This document shows, in pieces, positions 1-7,758 of a stretch of 11,103 bases of DNA. Each line of letters begins with the position of its first letter. Positions within the stretch are counted from its first letter, which is position 1. The notes under the pieces were generated by a model. It saw only the letters and a program-made list of their open reading frames with translations. It searched no databases and was not told the DNA's origin. A program made the position numbers and the translations under genes. The DNA comes from Chromatiales bacterium (GTDB taxonomy: Bacteria; Pseudomonadota; Gammaproteobacteria; UBA6429; Thiohalophilaceae), in contig JALUTJ010000305.1 of NCBI GenBank assembly GCA_027057985.1, positions 1-11,103 of the forward strand. The letters run 5' to 3'.

Positions 1-1513
1 GTCCTTCACCCTTGGTGACGCCAATCAGTAATACACCCTGTAGCTGTAATTCTTCCAGCACTTCTTCTGCCTGGCTTACCTGGCCTTTGCCACCATCGAT
101 AAAGAGGATGTCCGGCAACTTGCCCTCACCCTCTTTCAGGCGTTTATAACGTCGCATCAGCGCCTGTTTCATCGCCGCATAGTCATCGCCGGGGGTAATG
201 TTCTCGATATTAAAGCGGCGGTAATCCGATTTCAGCGGCCCCTTGTCATCGAACACCACGCAGGAAGCTACGGTGGCCTCGCCCATGGTATGACTGATAT
301 CAAAACATTCCAGCCGGGTTGGCATTTCTTCGAGTTCCAGTGCACTCTGCAGTGCCTCGTAGCGCTGCAGCATGGTTGCATGGCTATTGAGCCGGGTTTG
401 CAGGGCCTGTAGTACATTCTGCTGCGCCATTTCCAGCCAGCGGGCACGTTGACCACGGGGACGGGATTGCAGGCTCACCTTGTGCCCGGCCTGTACTTTT
501 AACACCTCTTCGAGTAAGTCCGCGTTTTCGGGGGCATGACTGAGAATAATTTCAGCAGGAATATCGCGGCCCTGCGTCTGGGCATCTCCGAGGTAATACT
601 GAGTCAGGAAAGTCCCGAGGACTTCCTCGATACTGGCATTGCGGGCATTTTGTGGAAAAAAGGTTTTATGCCCCAGGTTGCGCCCGCCCCGCACCGAGAA
701 TAACTGCACGCAGGCTAAACCATTTTGTATCGCCGTGGCGATAATATCCTGGTTACCACCCTCGGCATCGATATACTGTTTTTCCTGGATACGCTGCAGG
801 CTGGCAATCTGGTCTCGAAAATGTGCCGCTTTTTCAAAATCCAGTTCGGATGATGCCTGTTCCATGCGGTTGATGAGCTGCTCGATCACCGCATTACTCT
901 TTCCTTCGAGGAACATGACGGCATGTTTCACGTCTTCGGCATAATCGGCCTCGGTGACCAGCCCGACGCAGGGTGCGGTACAGCGTTTTATCTGGTATTG
1001 CAGGCAGGCACGGGAGCGATTACGGTAAAAACTGTCTTCGCACTGGCGTACCGGGAAGATTTTCTGCAGCAGGCTCAGGGTTTCCCGCACGGCACCGGCG
1101 CTGGGATATGGCCCGAAATAACGCCCCTTCTGTTTCCGGGCACCACGATGCAGGCCGAGACGGGGAAATTTCTGTGTGCTGGAGAGGAAGATATAGGGGT
1201 AACTTTTATCATCCCGAAAAAGGACGTTGTAACGCGGTTTAAGTGATTTGATCAGGTTGTTTTCAAGAATCAGGGCCTCGGTTTCGGTATGCGTGACCGT
1301 GATATCGATGTCGTTGATGTGCGTGACCATGACCCGGGTTTTGGGGCTGCTGACATTTTTCAGAAAATAACTCGAAACCCGTTTTTTCAGATCTTTTGCC
1401 TTGCCGACATAGATCACTGTCCCTTCCCTGTCGAGCATACGATACACCCCGGGCCTGTTGGGAATATGCCGCAGTGCAGCACGGGCATCAAAACTGTTAT
1501 CAGTCTCACTCAT
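1..1513 (-). CDS. uvrC: UvrABC excinuclease subunit C (3' end cut by window edge)
   Basis: UvrC makes the two incisions flanking a lesion in nucleotide excision repair, after UvrA and UvrB have loaded on damaged DNA. About 504 codons are visible and the frame stays open to the left edge. The N-terminal GIY-YIG nuclease spans roughly residues 20-95, with PGVYRM, VIYVGKAKDLKKR and TETEALILEN. Four cysteines (158, 170, 178, 182) keep the C-x11-C-x7-C-x3-C spacing of E. coli UvrC, where an Fe-S cluster has been reported. A UVR motif that contacts UvrB follows (ELDFEKAAHFRDQI). The RNase H-like endonuclease half shows CFDISHTMGE and LFIDGGKGQ, each with a catalytic Asp. The third catalytic residue (His) and the C-terminal helix-hairpin-helix domain would lie beyond the edge; E. 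coli UvrC is 610 residues. The start is the only suitable ATG, beginning MSETDNSFDA, without a good Shine-Dalgarno. It is probably co-transcribed with uvrY, 100 bp upstream, as in many gammaproteobacteria. Confidence 0.97.
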   Translation of the reverse strand, partial: MSETDNSFDARAALRHIPNRPGVYRMLDREGTVIYVGKAKDLKKRVSSYFLKNVSSPKTRVMVTHINDIDITVTHTETEALILENNLIKSLKPRYNVLFRDDKSYPYIFLSSTQKFPRLGLHRGARKQKGRYFGPYPSAGAVRETLSLLQKIFPVRQCEDSFYRNRSRACLQYQIKRCTAPCVGLVTEADYAEDVKHAVMFLEGKSNAVIEQLINRMEQASSELDFEKAAHFRDQIASLQRIQEKQYIDAEGGNQDIIATAIQNGLACVQLFSVRGGRNLGHKTFFPQNARNASIEEVLGTFLTQYYLGDAQTQGRDIPAEIILSHAPENADLLEEVLKVQAGHKVSLQSRPRGQRARWLEMAQQNVLQALQTRLNSHATMLQRYEALQSALELEEMPTRLECFDISHTMGEATVASCVVFDDKGPLKSDYRRFNIENITPGDDYAAMKQALMRRYKRLKEGEGKLPDILFIDGGKGQVSQAEEVLEELQLQGVLLIGVTKGEG

Positions 1514-1613
1514 GGGCTTTTTATAGCACGATTCTACGGTAACGACCCGGAATTAGCGACCGGGCCCATCAATATGATTAACTTTAAGAATATATTATAA
1601 CTAATTGATTATA

Positions 1614-2261
1614 TTAAGGAAGTGGTGATTCTTCGAGGAACCCGTGCTGCATTGCCAGCCGGGTCAGTTCAACATCATTTTGCACATCGAGCTTACCTAA
1701 CAGGCGGGAGCGGTAGGTACTGACCGTCTTTGGGCTGAGACTGAGCGAACTGGAAATCTCTGCTACCTTCATGCCTTTGATCATCAGGCTCAGCACTTCG
1801 AGTTCTCGCTTTGAGAGGCCTTTAAAGGGCGACTCGTTACGATTTCCGGCCTTGATCTGGGCCAGCTTCTGCGCGACCTCGGTACAGATATAATGGCGTC
1901 CTTCCAGGACTTCTTCGATCGCATGGGTGATTTCGCGAATACCGGAATCCTTGGTGAGATAGGCATTGGCACCGGCTTTTAGCAACCGCTGTGGGAACAT
2001 TTCATCGGCGTGCATGCTGATAATGATGATTTTGAGATCGGGATAATCGCGTCGCAGTATCTCGGTGGTCTTAATGCCATTAAGTCCCGGCATATTGATA
2101 TCGAGAATGGCAATATCAGGTTTGAGCTCTTCAACCTGGACGATTGCATCATTACCATTGTCAGATTCACCAACGACCGTAATATTGTCAATATCATCCA
2201 GTAATCGACGTAGCCCTGTTCTTACCAGGCTGTGATCATCAGCAAGTATAATTCTTATCAT
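1614..2261 (-). CDS. uvrY: GacA/UvrY-family response regulator (receiver + LuxR-type HTH)
   Basis: This is the response regulator of the BarA/UvrY (GacS/GacA) two-component system, which in gammaproteobacteria activates transcription of small RNAs (CsrB/C, RsmY/Z) that sequester CsrA/RsmA. The 215-residue protein has a receiver domain at about 1-118 with the acidic pair in LADDH, phospho-acceptor Asp54 in LDINMPG, Ser82 at the switch Thr/Ser position and Lys104 in YLTKDS. A LuxR-type helix-turn-helix follows at about 145-205 (LSKRELEVLSLM, SLSPKTVSTYRSRLLGKL). I chose the ATG at 2261, giving MIRIILADDH, because it aligns with the usual family start (E. coli MINVLLVDDH). A TTG nine bases upstream (2270) would add only MKK. 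No strong Shine-Dalgarno precedes either. It sits upstream of uvrC, the classical partner arrangement. The 100 bp between them (1514-1613) hold no terminator: one 5-bp GC stem without a T-run, so read-through into uvrC is expected. Confidence 0.95.
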   Translation of the reverse strand: MIRIILADDHSLVRTGLRRLLDDIDNITVVGESDNGNDAIVQVEELKPDIAILDINMPGLNGIKTTEILRRDYPDLKIIIISMHADEMFPQRLLKAGANAYLTKDSGIREITHAIEEVLEGRHYICTEVAQKLAQIKAGNRNESPFKGLSKRELEVLSLMIKGMKVAEISSSLSLSPKTVSTYRSRLLGKLDVQNDVELTRLAMQHGFLEESPLP

Positions 2262-2380
2262 TTTTTTCAATATCGGGGGTTAGATATTAGGCTAAACAAT
2301 ACCCCAAAACACCGGTTTTGTGTAGTAGAAAAGTGGATGTTTTGAAATATATCACAAAATATGTGTGTTTTTGTTTAAAG
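2262..2380 (-). promoter_or_regulatory. uvrY leader / promoter region
   Basis: This is 119 bp of AT-rich sequence between the last upstream terminator and uvrY, and it should contain the uvrY promoter on the minus strand. No convincing -35/-10 pair stands out. An inverted repeat at 2305-2320 (CAAAAC, ACCG, GTTTTG) could be an operator or a leader hairpin. This is an assignment by position rather than by motif. Confidence 0.3.
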
Positions 2381-2432
2381 CATAAAAAAACCGCCCTGTT
2401 GGGCGGTTTGTTTTATGTGGCGGAGAGGGTGG
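2381..2432 (-). repeat. 52-bp direct repeat, copy A (tRNA-Ser 3' fragment + terminator)
   Basis: This is a perfect copy of 2519-2570, offset by 138 bp. Read on the minus strand it begins with the last 15 nt of tRNA-Ser (2418-2432, ending CCGCCA), followed by a short spacer and the complete intrinsic terminator. No other part of the tRNA is present here, so this is a displaced 3' fragment and not a second tRNA gene. Identity ends abruptly at both sides (2380 and 2433). Confidence 0.93.
2384..2409 (-). terminator. intrinsic terminator, distal copy
   Basis: On the minus strand a perfect 9-bp stem (AAACCGCCC / GGGCGGTTT) closes an AACA loop and is followed by seven T. It is identical to the terminator at 2522-2547. 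It lies between the hairpin-rich 86-bp segment and uvrY, so it would stop any transcript that escapes the first terminator before it reaches uvrY. Confidence 0.85.
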
Positions 2433-2518
2433 CCGCTCTCGCCCTTCCCTGGGCTCCACGGCACCTGCACATCCCTGTGCAATGGGATTCTCACCGTTCG
2501 AATCCATAACCACACAGA
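2433..2518 (-). other. 86-bp hairpin-rich segment between tRNA-tail repeats
   Basis: Read on the minus strand it can form three hairpins in a row. The first is at 2482-2507: ATGGATTC pairs with GAATCCCAT, with one bulged base. The second is at 2466-2481: TGCACA, GGGA loop, TGTGCA. The third is at 2441-2454: GCCC, AGGGAA, GGGC. The second and third share the loop motif CAGGGA. The second reads GCACAGGGAUGU, which matches the CsrA/RsmA SELEX consensus RUACARGGAUGU at 11 of 12 positions, with the GGA in a loop as that protein requires. There is no open reading frame of note. It may be a dispersed intergenic repeat, part of a tRNA-tail repeat like the rtT region of E. coli tyrT, or a small RNA. 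It lies between two terminators, so expression would need read-through or a promoter that I cannot identify. Confidence 0.5.
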
Positions 2519-2644
<126 letters not shown>

Positions 2645-2658
2645 AGTTTTAAACTTTT

Positions 2659-2687
2659 GTGTTATTTGTGCCAGGCACGGGTTACAA
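2659..2687 (-). promoter_or_regulatory. possible promoter of tRNA-Ser
   Basis: On the minus strand TTGTAA (2682-2687) and TAACAC (2659-2664) are 17 bp apart, placing a start a few bases before the tRNA 5' end at 2644. The -10 box is weak (3 of 6). The -35 box lies in an imperfect palindrome at 2671-2694 (CCAG and GGGTT pairing with AACCC and CTGG), and a second palindrome (TACCGA, AC, TCGGTA) lies at 2699-2712. The rest of 2645-2800 shows no gene. Confidence 0.3.
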
Positions 2688-2806
2688 CCCCTGGAATATA
2701 CCGAACTCGGTACTCCCTGCTCCCCAGCAGTTCAATAGGCGCGCAATATACAGTATGGTACGGCACATTTCCAGTGTAATCCGCCTTGAAAATCGAAACT
2801 TTTGCC

Positions 2807-2834
2807 TTGATATTATGAACTAATCACGTATGCT
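2807..2834 (+). promoter_or_regulatory. possible promoter of yccA
   Basis: TTGATA (2807-2812) and TATGCT (2829-2834) are separated by 16 bp, upstream of yccA and in its orientation. The predicted leader would be about 45 nt. The surrounding sequence is AT-rich. This is a by-eye match only. Confidence 0.35.
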
Positions 2835-2885
2835 TGAGTCTATTAGGTATCTGAAAAAACATTATATTACATGAGGAATATCAAT

Positions 2886-3548
2886 ATGTTAGGAAACGAA
2901 ACTGTTGCTTCTCGCCCGGTTGAGTCGGTACTGTCGACCAACAAGGTCATTCGCAGCACTTATCAATTATTATCCATGACCCTGCTGTTCAGCGGTCTGA
3001 TGACCTGGCTCAGCATTGCCATGAATGCGTCTGCTGGTATGGGACTGGTCGCGACTTTTGCTGGTATCGCGGTGTTGTGGTTCGTTTTACCGCGCACAGC
3101 CAATTCAGCGGCTGGTATTCCGACCATTTTCGCCTTTACCGGCCTGCTTGGTTTTGGCCTCGGCCCAACCGTGGCATTTTATCTTGCGCTGAATCCAAAT
3201 ATCGTCATGACGGCGCTGGGCGGTACAGGTGTTATCTTCCTTGGCCTCTCAGGTTATGCCCTGACCACACGTAAGGATTTCAGCTTTATGGCCGGCTTCC
3301 TGATGGTGGGCATGTTCGTCATTATCGCTGCCTCACTACTGAACCTGTTCCTGGGTATCAGTGCTCTGTACCTGACTGTGAACGCCGCCGTCATCATGAT
3401 CATGAGTGGTTTCATCCTTTATGAAACTTCCAGCATCATTCATGGTGGTGAGCGTAACTACATTATGGCGGCTGCCAGCCTGTACCTCTCGATCCTGAAC
3501 CTGTTTACTGCACTGTTACAACTGCTCGGTGCATTAGGTGATGATTGA
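2886..3548 (+). CDS. yccA: YccA, Bax inhibitor-1 (BI-1) family membrane protein
   Basis: This is a 220-residue integral inner-membrane protein with about seven hydrophobic segments. It resembles E. coli YccA along its whole length: LSTNKVIRSTYQLLS near the N-terminus, the central FAFTGLLGFGLGP, LTTRKDFSFMAGFLM, and the C-terminal ILYETSSIIHGGERNYI. E. coli YccA associates with the FtsH/HflKC protease complex, a poor substrate that modulates proteolysis of SecY; the wider BI-1 family has been linked to ion leak. The start at 2886 is preferred over an in-frame ATG at 2871 because GAGGA (2873-2877) sits 8 nt before it and the homologous region begins close to it. In Pseudomonas, as I recall, yccA is followed by tus genes; none are present here. 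It is followed by its own terminator, so it is probably monocistronic. Confidence 0.93.
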   Translation: MLGNETVASRPVESVLSTNKVIRSTYQLLSMTLLFSGLMTWLSIAMNASAGMGLVATFAGIAVLWFVLPRTANSAAGIPTIFAFTGLLGFGLGPTVAFYLALNPNIVMTALGGTGVIFLGLSGYALTTRKDFSFMAGFLMVGMFVIIAASLLNLFLGISALYLTVNAAVIMIMSGFILYETSSIIHGGERNYIMAAASLYLSILNLFTALLQLLGALGDD

Positions 3549-3572
3549 TAATATGCTATAAAGCACGTAAAA

Positions 3573-3600
3573 GCCCCGCTTAAATCGCGGGGTTTTTTTT
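3573..3600 (+). terminator. intrinsic terminator after yccA
   Basis: A 6-bp GC stem (CCCCGC / GCGGGG) with loop TTAAATC is followed by eight T, 25 nt after the yccA stop. It is clear in the plus direction. In the minus direction the stem is followed by TTTT only; it is nevertheless the first candidate stop for serS transcripts coming from the right. Confidence 0.85.
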
Positions 3601-3625
3601 CACATTTTGATTAAGAGGTAATGAA

Positions 3626-3811
3626 ATGGACTGGTTGAAAATTGGTTCAGCGGTTTTACTGATCGCGATGCTGGTATATATCTGGCCGCAGATGAAGCAT
3701 GCATTGAAACATAGCCCCAAAGGCACAAGCGAAGACTGGAAAGGTTTTCTTATCCCGCTTATTGCGGTGATAGCTTTCGTAGCCTTCCTGGTCATGATGG
3801 TGCGGGGTTAA
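3626..3811 (+). CDS. small two-helix membrane protein, function unknown
   Basis: This 61-residue protein begins MDWLKIGSAV. It has two hydrophobic helices, at about residues 6-20 (GSAVLLIAMLVYIWP) and 41-58 (FLIPLIAVIAFVAFLVMMV). They are joined by a basic, His/Lys-rich loop (QMKHALKHSPKGTSEDWKG). It ends in MVRG. An AAGAGG (3613-3618) 7 nt before the ATG is a good ribosome binding site. This and the coherent two-helix architecture argue for a real gene. By the positive-inside rule the basic loop should be cytoplasmic, with both termini outside. I do not recognise a named family. It lies between the yccA terminator and serS; its stop is only 3 bp from the convergent serS stop, with no terminator of its own in the gap. 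Confidence 0.75.
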   Translation: MDWLKIGSAVLLIAMLVYIWPQMKHALKHSPKGTSEDWKGFLIPLIAVIAFVAFLVMMVRG

Positions 3812-3814
3812 ACT

Positions 3815-5116
<1,302 letters not shown>

Positions 5117-5127
5117 TTATTCGTTGT

Positions 5128-5433
5128 TTAATTATTTATCTGTGCAGTCCATTTTAACATGTGTCCCGGTTTAATTTGATCACCCAGATGTTCAATAATA
5201 CGATTTACTTTTTCGTCTTCATCAAAAAACTCGACCACGATGGGTAAGTGCAGGGAGATGCCCAGGATATCAGCACTATGAATTTCACCGGATTCACCGT
5301 AACCGCCAATACCGCGAAACACGGTAAGGCCACGTAACTTTTCCCAGTCTCGCAGTCGCTTCACCATGCTGTTTAACTGGGCCTCGCCCTCGGTGAGATA
5401 AATTCGTACTACTGTCACTTCATGCATTTTCAT
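5128..5433 (-). CDS. DUF190 family PII-like protein, partner of CrcB
   Basis: This 101-residue protein, beginning MKMHEVTVVRIYLTEGE, has the DUF190 pattern. The strand VTVVRIYLTEGE is followed by a helix, then GLTVFRGIGGYGESGEIHS, then HLPIVVEFFDEDEKVNRIIEHL. DUF190 proteins adopt a PII/GlnB-like ferredoxin fold and usually form oligomers. They are often encoded beside crcB and their role is not established; a regulatory or ligand-sensing function is inferred. The start at 5433 is chosen because its ATG overlaps the crcB stop as ATGA, implying translational coupling. A longer frame to 5478 would lie inside crcB and add 15 residues with no family resemblance. Translation could alternatively begin at the second ATG (5427). 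Confidence 0.9.
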   Translation of the reverse strand: MKMHEVTVVRIYLTEGEAQLNSMVKRLRDWEKLRGLTVFRGIGGYGESGEIHSADILGISLHLPIVVEFFDEDEKVNRIIEHLGDQIKPGHMLKWTAQINN

Positions 5434-5804
5434 AGTTGTCGTCCTGCAATAATGCCTATCCAGGTTGCAATCAGGCAAAGGCTGATATTAAAAAACATAT
5501 TGAGCAGCGCCTTGCTCATTTCACCATTTTGTATCAGGTTGAAAGTTTCCAGCGAGAACGTGGAGAAAGTGGTAAAGGCACCGAGAAAACCGATCATGAT
5601 AATAGCGCGCCAGTAATCCGCAACAAGAAAACGCTCAAGCAGGATAATGGAAACAAAGCCAATCAGTAATGAACCAAGAACATTGACAGTAAGCGTACCA
5701 TAAGGAAAACTGGCACCGAGTAAACGGTGTACCGATGCAGATGTCAGGTAACGCATGACGGCTCCCAGGGCGCCACCCGTTGCTATAGCGAGAATGTGAT
5801 TCAT
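5430..5804 (-). CDS. crcB: CrcB/Fluc fluoride channel
   Basis: CrcB (Fluc) is a dual-topology homodimeric channel that exports fluoride passively across the inner membrane. This 124-residue protein has four hydrophobic segments and the family signatures: GGALGAVMRY (10-19), TVNVLGSLLIG (39-49) with the pore Asn41, and GFLGAFTTFSTFSLE (72-86) with Phe80 and Phe83, which line the fluoride pathway in characterised Flucs. A single full-length gene is consistent with a homodimer. It begins 9 bp after the rarA stop without an obvious Shine-Dalgarno, and overlaps the DUF190 gene by 4 bp. No fluoride (crcB-type) riboswitch can be accommodated upstream, because the gene abuts rarA; expression is presumably constitutive with the operon. 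Confidence 0.96.
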   Translation of the reverse strand: MNHILAIATGGALGAVMRYLTSASVHRLLGASFPYGTLTVNVLGSLLIGFVSIILLERFLVADYWRAIIMIGFLGAFTTFSTFSLETFNLIQNGEMSKALLNMFFNISLCLIATWIGIIAGRQL

Positions 5805-5813
5805 AGTGCTGTT

Positions 5814-7142
5814 TTACTCTTTTCCGGCTTTTTTATCCAGCTCGCGTAGATAGGCCAGCTTCTCTTTGATTTTGATTTCCAGTCCACGTTCAACAGGTTG
5901 ATAATAAGCGGTTTCAGGCATATTGTCAGGGAAATATTGTTCACCTGCTGCATAGGCCTCGGGTTCATCATGGGCGTAGCGGTATTCTCTGCCATAGCCC
6001 AGTTCTTTCATGAGCTTAGTGGGTGCATTACGAAGATGCACCGGTACTTCGGCTGAACCGTATTGTTTTACGTCCTCTCGTGCCAGGTTATAGGCCCTGT
6101 ACACAGCGTTACTTTTGGCAGCACTGGCAAGGTACAGTACTGCCTGGGCCAGTGCCAGCTCCCCTTCCGGGCTGCCGAGTCGTTCCACCACATCCCAGGC
6201 TTGCAGGGAAAGTGTCAGGGCGCGTGGATCGGCATTGCCTATATCTTCACTCGCCATGCGCACTACACGCCGCGCCAGATAAAGTGGATCACAGCCTCCA
6301 TCGAGCATTCTTACCAGCCAGTACAGTGCCGCATCGGGTGCTGAACCTCGTACCGATTTGTGCAGCGCCGATATCTGGTCGTAAAAGGCTTCACCCTGAT
6401 TATCAAAACGGCGTGATTGTTCGCTTGCCACGGTCTGAATGATTTTTTTGTCGATATGCCGATCTTCACTCAGGTCTGCGGCAATTTCCAGCAGGTTGAG
6501 TGCCCGGCGTGCATCACCATCGGCCAGCTGCGCTAGTAGGACGAGTGCATCTTTATCGGTGGTAATTTTTTCCGACCCCAGGCCTTTTTTATTATCAGCC
6601 AGGGCACGATGCAGTAAATTCAGAATATCTTCATTGCCAAGTGACTTCAGGACATAAACCCGGGCCCGAGACAACAGGGCATTATTGAGTTCAAACGATG
6701 GGTTTTCCGTGGTTGCACCGATAAAAGTCACGGTGCCGTCCTCGACATAGGGCAGAAAGGCATCCTGCTGAGATTTATTGAATCGATGGACTTCATCAAC
6801 GAAGAGAATACTGGGTCTGCCCTGTTGCTGCAGTTGCTGCGCCTGCGCCACAGCCTGACGGATATCTTTAACACCGGACAGGACGGCAGAAAGGGAAAGA
6901 AACTCGGCATCACTGTAGTGCGCGATCATCCGTGCCAGCGTAGTTTTACCCGTACCGGGTGGCCCCCACAGTATCAGTGAATGTAACTTGCCATTCTCCA
7001 TCGCAAGACGCAGCGGTCTATCCTTGCCAAGAAGATGTTGCTGACCTGAGATTTCATCCAGCGTTTGTGGACGCATACGATCGGCAAGGGGTTGCCATTG
7101 CCTGTTTTCAGTATCCGCAAACAGTGAAGATGTCATGGTCAT
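5814..7142 (-). CDS. rarA: replication-associated recombination protein A (RarA/MgsA), AAA+ ATPase
   Basis: RarA is a clamp-loader-like AAA+ ATPase of the RarA/Mgs1/WRNIP1 family. It acts at stalled replication forks and single-strand gaps and interacts with SSB. The 442-residue length is typical. Walker A is GPPGTGKT (60-67); Walker B is [15 protein letters not shown] with Asp116 and Glu117. Sensor 1 is [10 protein letters not shown] and an arginine-finger segment is [22 protein letters not shown] follows as sensor 2. The C-terminal half carries the tetramerisation region ([31 protein letters not shown], in pieces) and [17 protein letters not shown]. The ATG overlaps the lolA stop as TAATG, so it is probably translationally coupled; an alternative ATG lies two codons downstream (7136). 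The order lolA-rarA is widely conserved. Confidence 0.97.
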   Translation of the reverse strand: MTMTSSLFADTENRQWQPLADRMRPQTLDEISGQQHLLGKDRPLRLAMENGKLHSLILWGPPGTGKTTLARMIAHYSDAEFLSLSAVLSGVKDIRQAVAQAQQLQQQGRPSILFVDEVHRFNKSQQDAFLPYVEDGTVTFIGATTENPSFELNNALLSRARVYVLKSLGNEDILNLLHRALADNKKGLGSEKITTDKDALVLLAQLADGDARRALNLLEIAADLSEDRHIDKKIIQTVASEQSRRFDNQGEAFYDQISALHKSVRGSAPDAALYWLVRMLDGGCDPLYLARRVVRMASEDIGNADPRALTLSLQAWDVVERLGSPEGELALAQAVLYLASAAKSNAVYRAYNLAREDVKQYGSAEVPVHLRNAPTKLMKELGYGREYRYAHDEPEAYAAGEQYFPDNMPETAYYQPVERGLEIKIKEKLAYLRELDKKAGKE

Positions 7143-7747
7143 TACTGGCCGAGTACATCGACCCCTTTGGGCGGGGTAAAATAAAACTGCCGATCAGGTA
7201 TATTTGAATTTTTAACGATACTGTCAAATTCAAGACGTGTTACCTGGCCGAAGTTGTCTTTCATTTCCATGGCCTTCAGTTTATGTTGTTCAAAAGCCAG
7301 ACTCACCGAAATAAAGCTGCCATTTTCATCTTTCGGGATGAGTTCAAACCATAACCAGTTGCCCTGTTTTACCGGCTTTTCAATTTTATACGAGGCTGTC
7401 AGGTCTTTTGGATTACCCAGTAACATCGCGGGTGTATTGATTAAAATATCACCCTGGGGTTTAACCACGACCTGCTCCAGGTCCTGATCGAAACTCCAGA
7501 GTTTTTTTCCATCTGCGACATAGAGTAGCTGGAAAGGTTTATTATAGGATAGATAAAAACGATCCGGGCTTTTTACCAGGATAACACCATAGCTAACCTG
7601 TTTTTTTTCATTGTTACTGCTGTAGATGGTTTGCATAAACCTTGCCTTGAAAGTTTTCAAATCAGCGAGGTATTGTGTCAGTTCACTCGCCTGTACAGCA
7701 GGCATCAATAACAGCAGTAAAAAAGGAATCAGCGTTTTAAATTTCAT
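7142..7747 (-). CDS. lolA: outer-membrane lipoprotein carrier protein LolA
   Basis: LolA is the periplasmic chaperone that accepts lipoproteins from the LolCDE ABC transporter and passes them to LolB at the outer membrane. The 201-residue precursor starts with a classical signal peptide ([20 protein letters not shown]), with cleavage expected after Ala20. The mature part matches the family: [55 protein letters not shown], then TPAMLLGNP, and [13 protein letters not shown] with a C-terminal [14 protein letters not shown]. It lies 11 bp after ftsK and overlaps the rarA start by one base. The ribosome binding site is weak (GAAAAG), inside the short gap. Confidence 0.96.
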   Translation of the reverse strand: MKFKTLIPFLLLLLMPAVQASELTQYLADLKTFKARFMQTIYSSNNEKKQVSYGVILVKSPDRFYLSYNKPFQLLYVADGKKLWSFDQDLEQVVVKPQGDILINTPAMLLGNPKDLTASYKIEKPVKQGNWLWFELIPKDENGSFISVSLAFEQHKLKAMEMKDNFGQVTRLEFDSIVKNSNIPDRQFYFTPPKGVDVLGQ

Positions 7748-7758
7748 TTATCTTTTCT

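Noticed and set aside
639..1600. Plus-strand open frames of about 90-107 codons
   Set aside because: They lie antisense to uvrC, whose full-length match to the family is clear. Their compositions are those of shadow frames.
2418..2432. A second, degenerate tRNA-Ser gene
   Set aside because: Only the terminal 15 nt match. The sequence beyond has no anticodon or D arm.
2665..2680. Sigma-54-like TGGCAC upstream of tRNA-Ser
   Set aside because: There is no TTGC at the required spacing, and a tRNA gene is an unlikely sigma-54 target.
2725..2760. LexA-box-like CTGTATAT on the minus strand upstream of tRNA-Ser
   Set aside because: Only one half is present; the required CAG at the correct distance is missing.
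5805..5813. Fluoride riboswitch before crcB
   Set aside because: Only 9 bp separate rarA and crcB, so the aptamer would have to lie inside rarA, and I see no sign of it.
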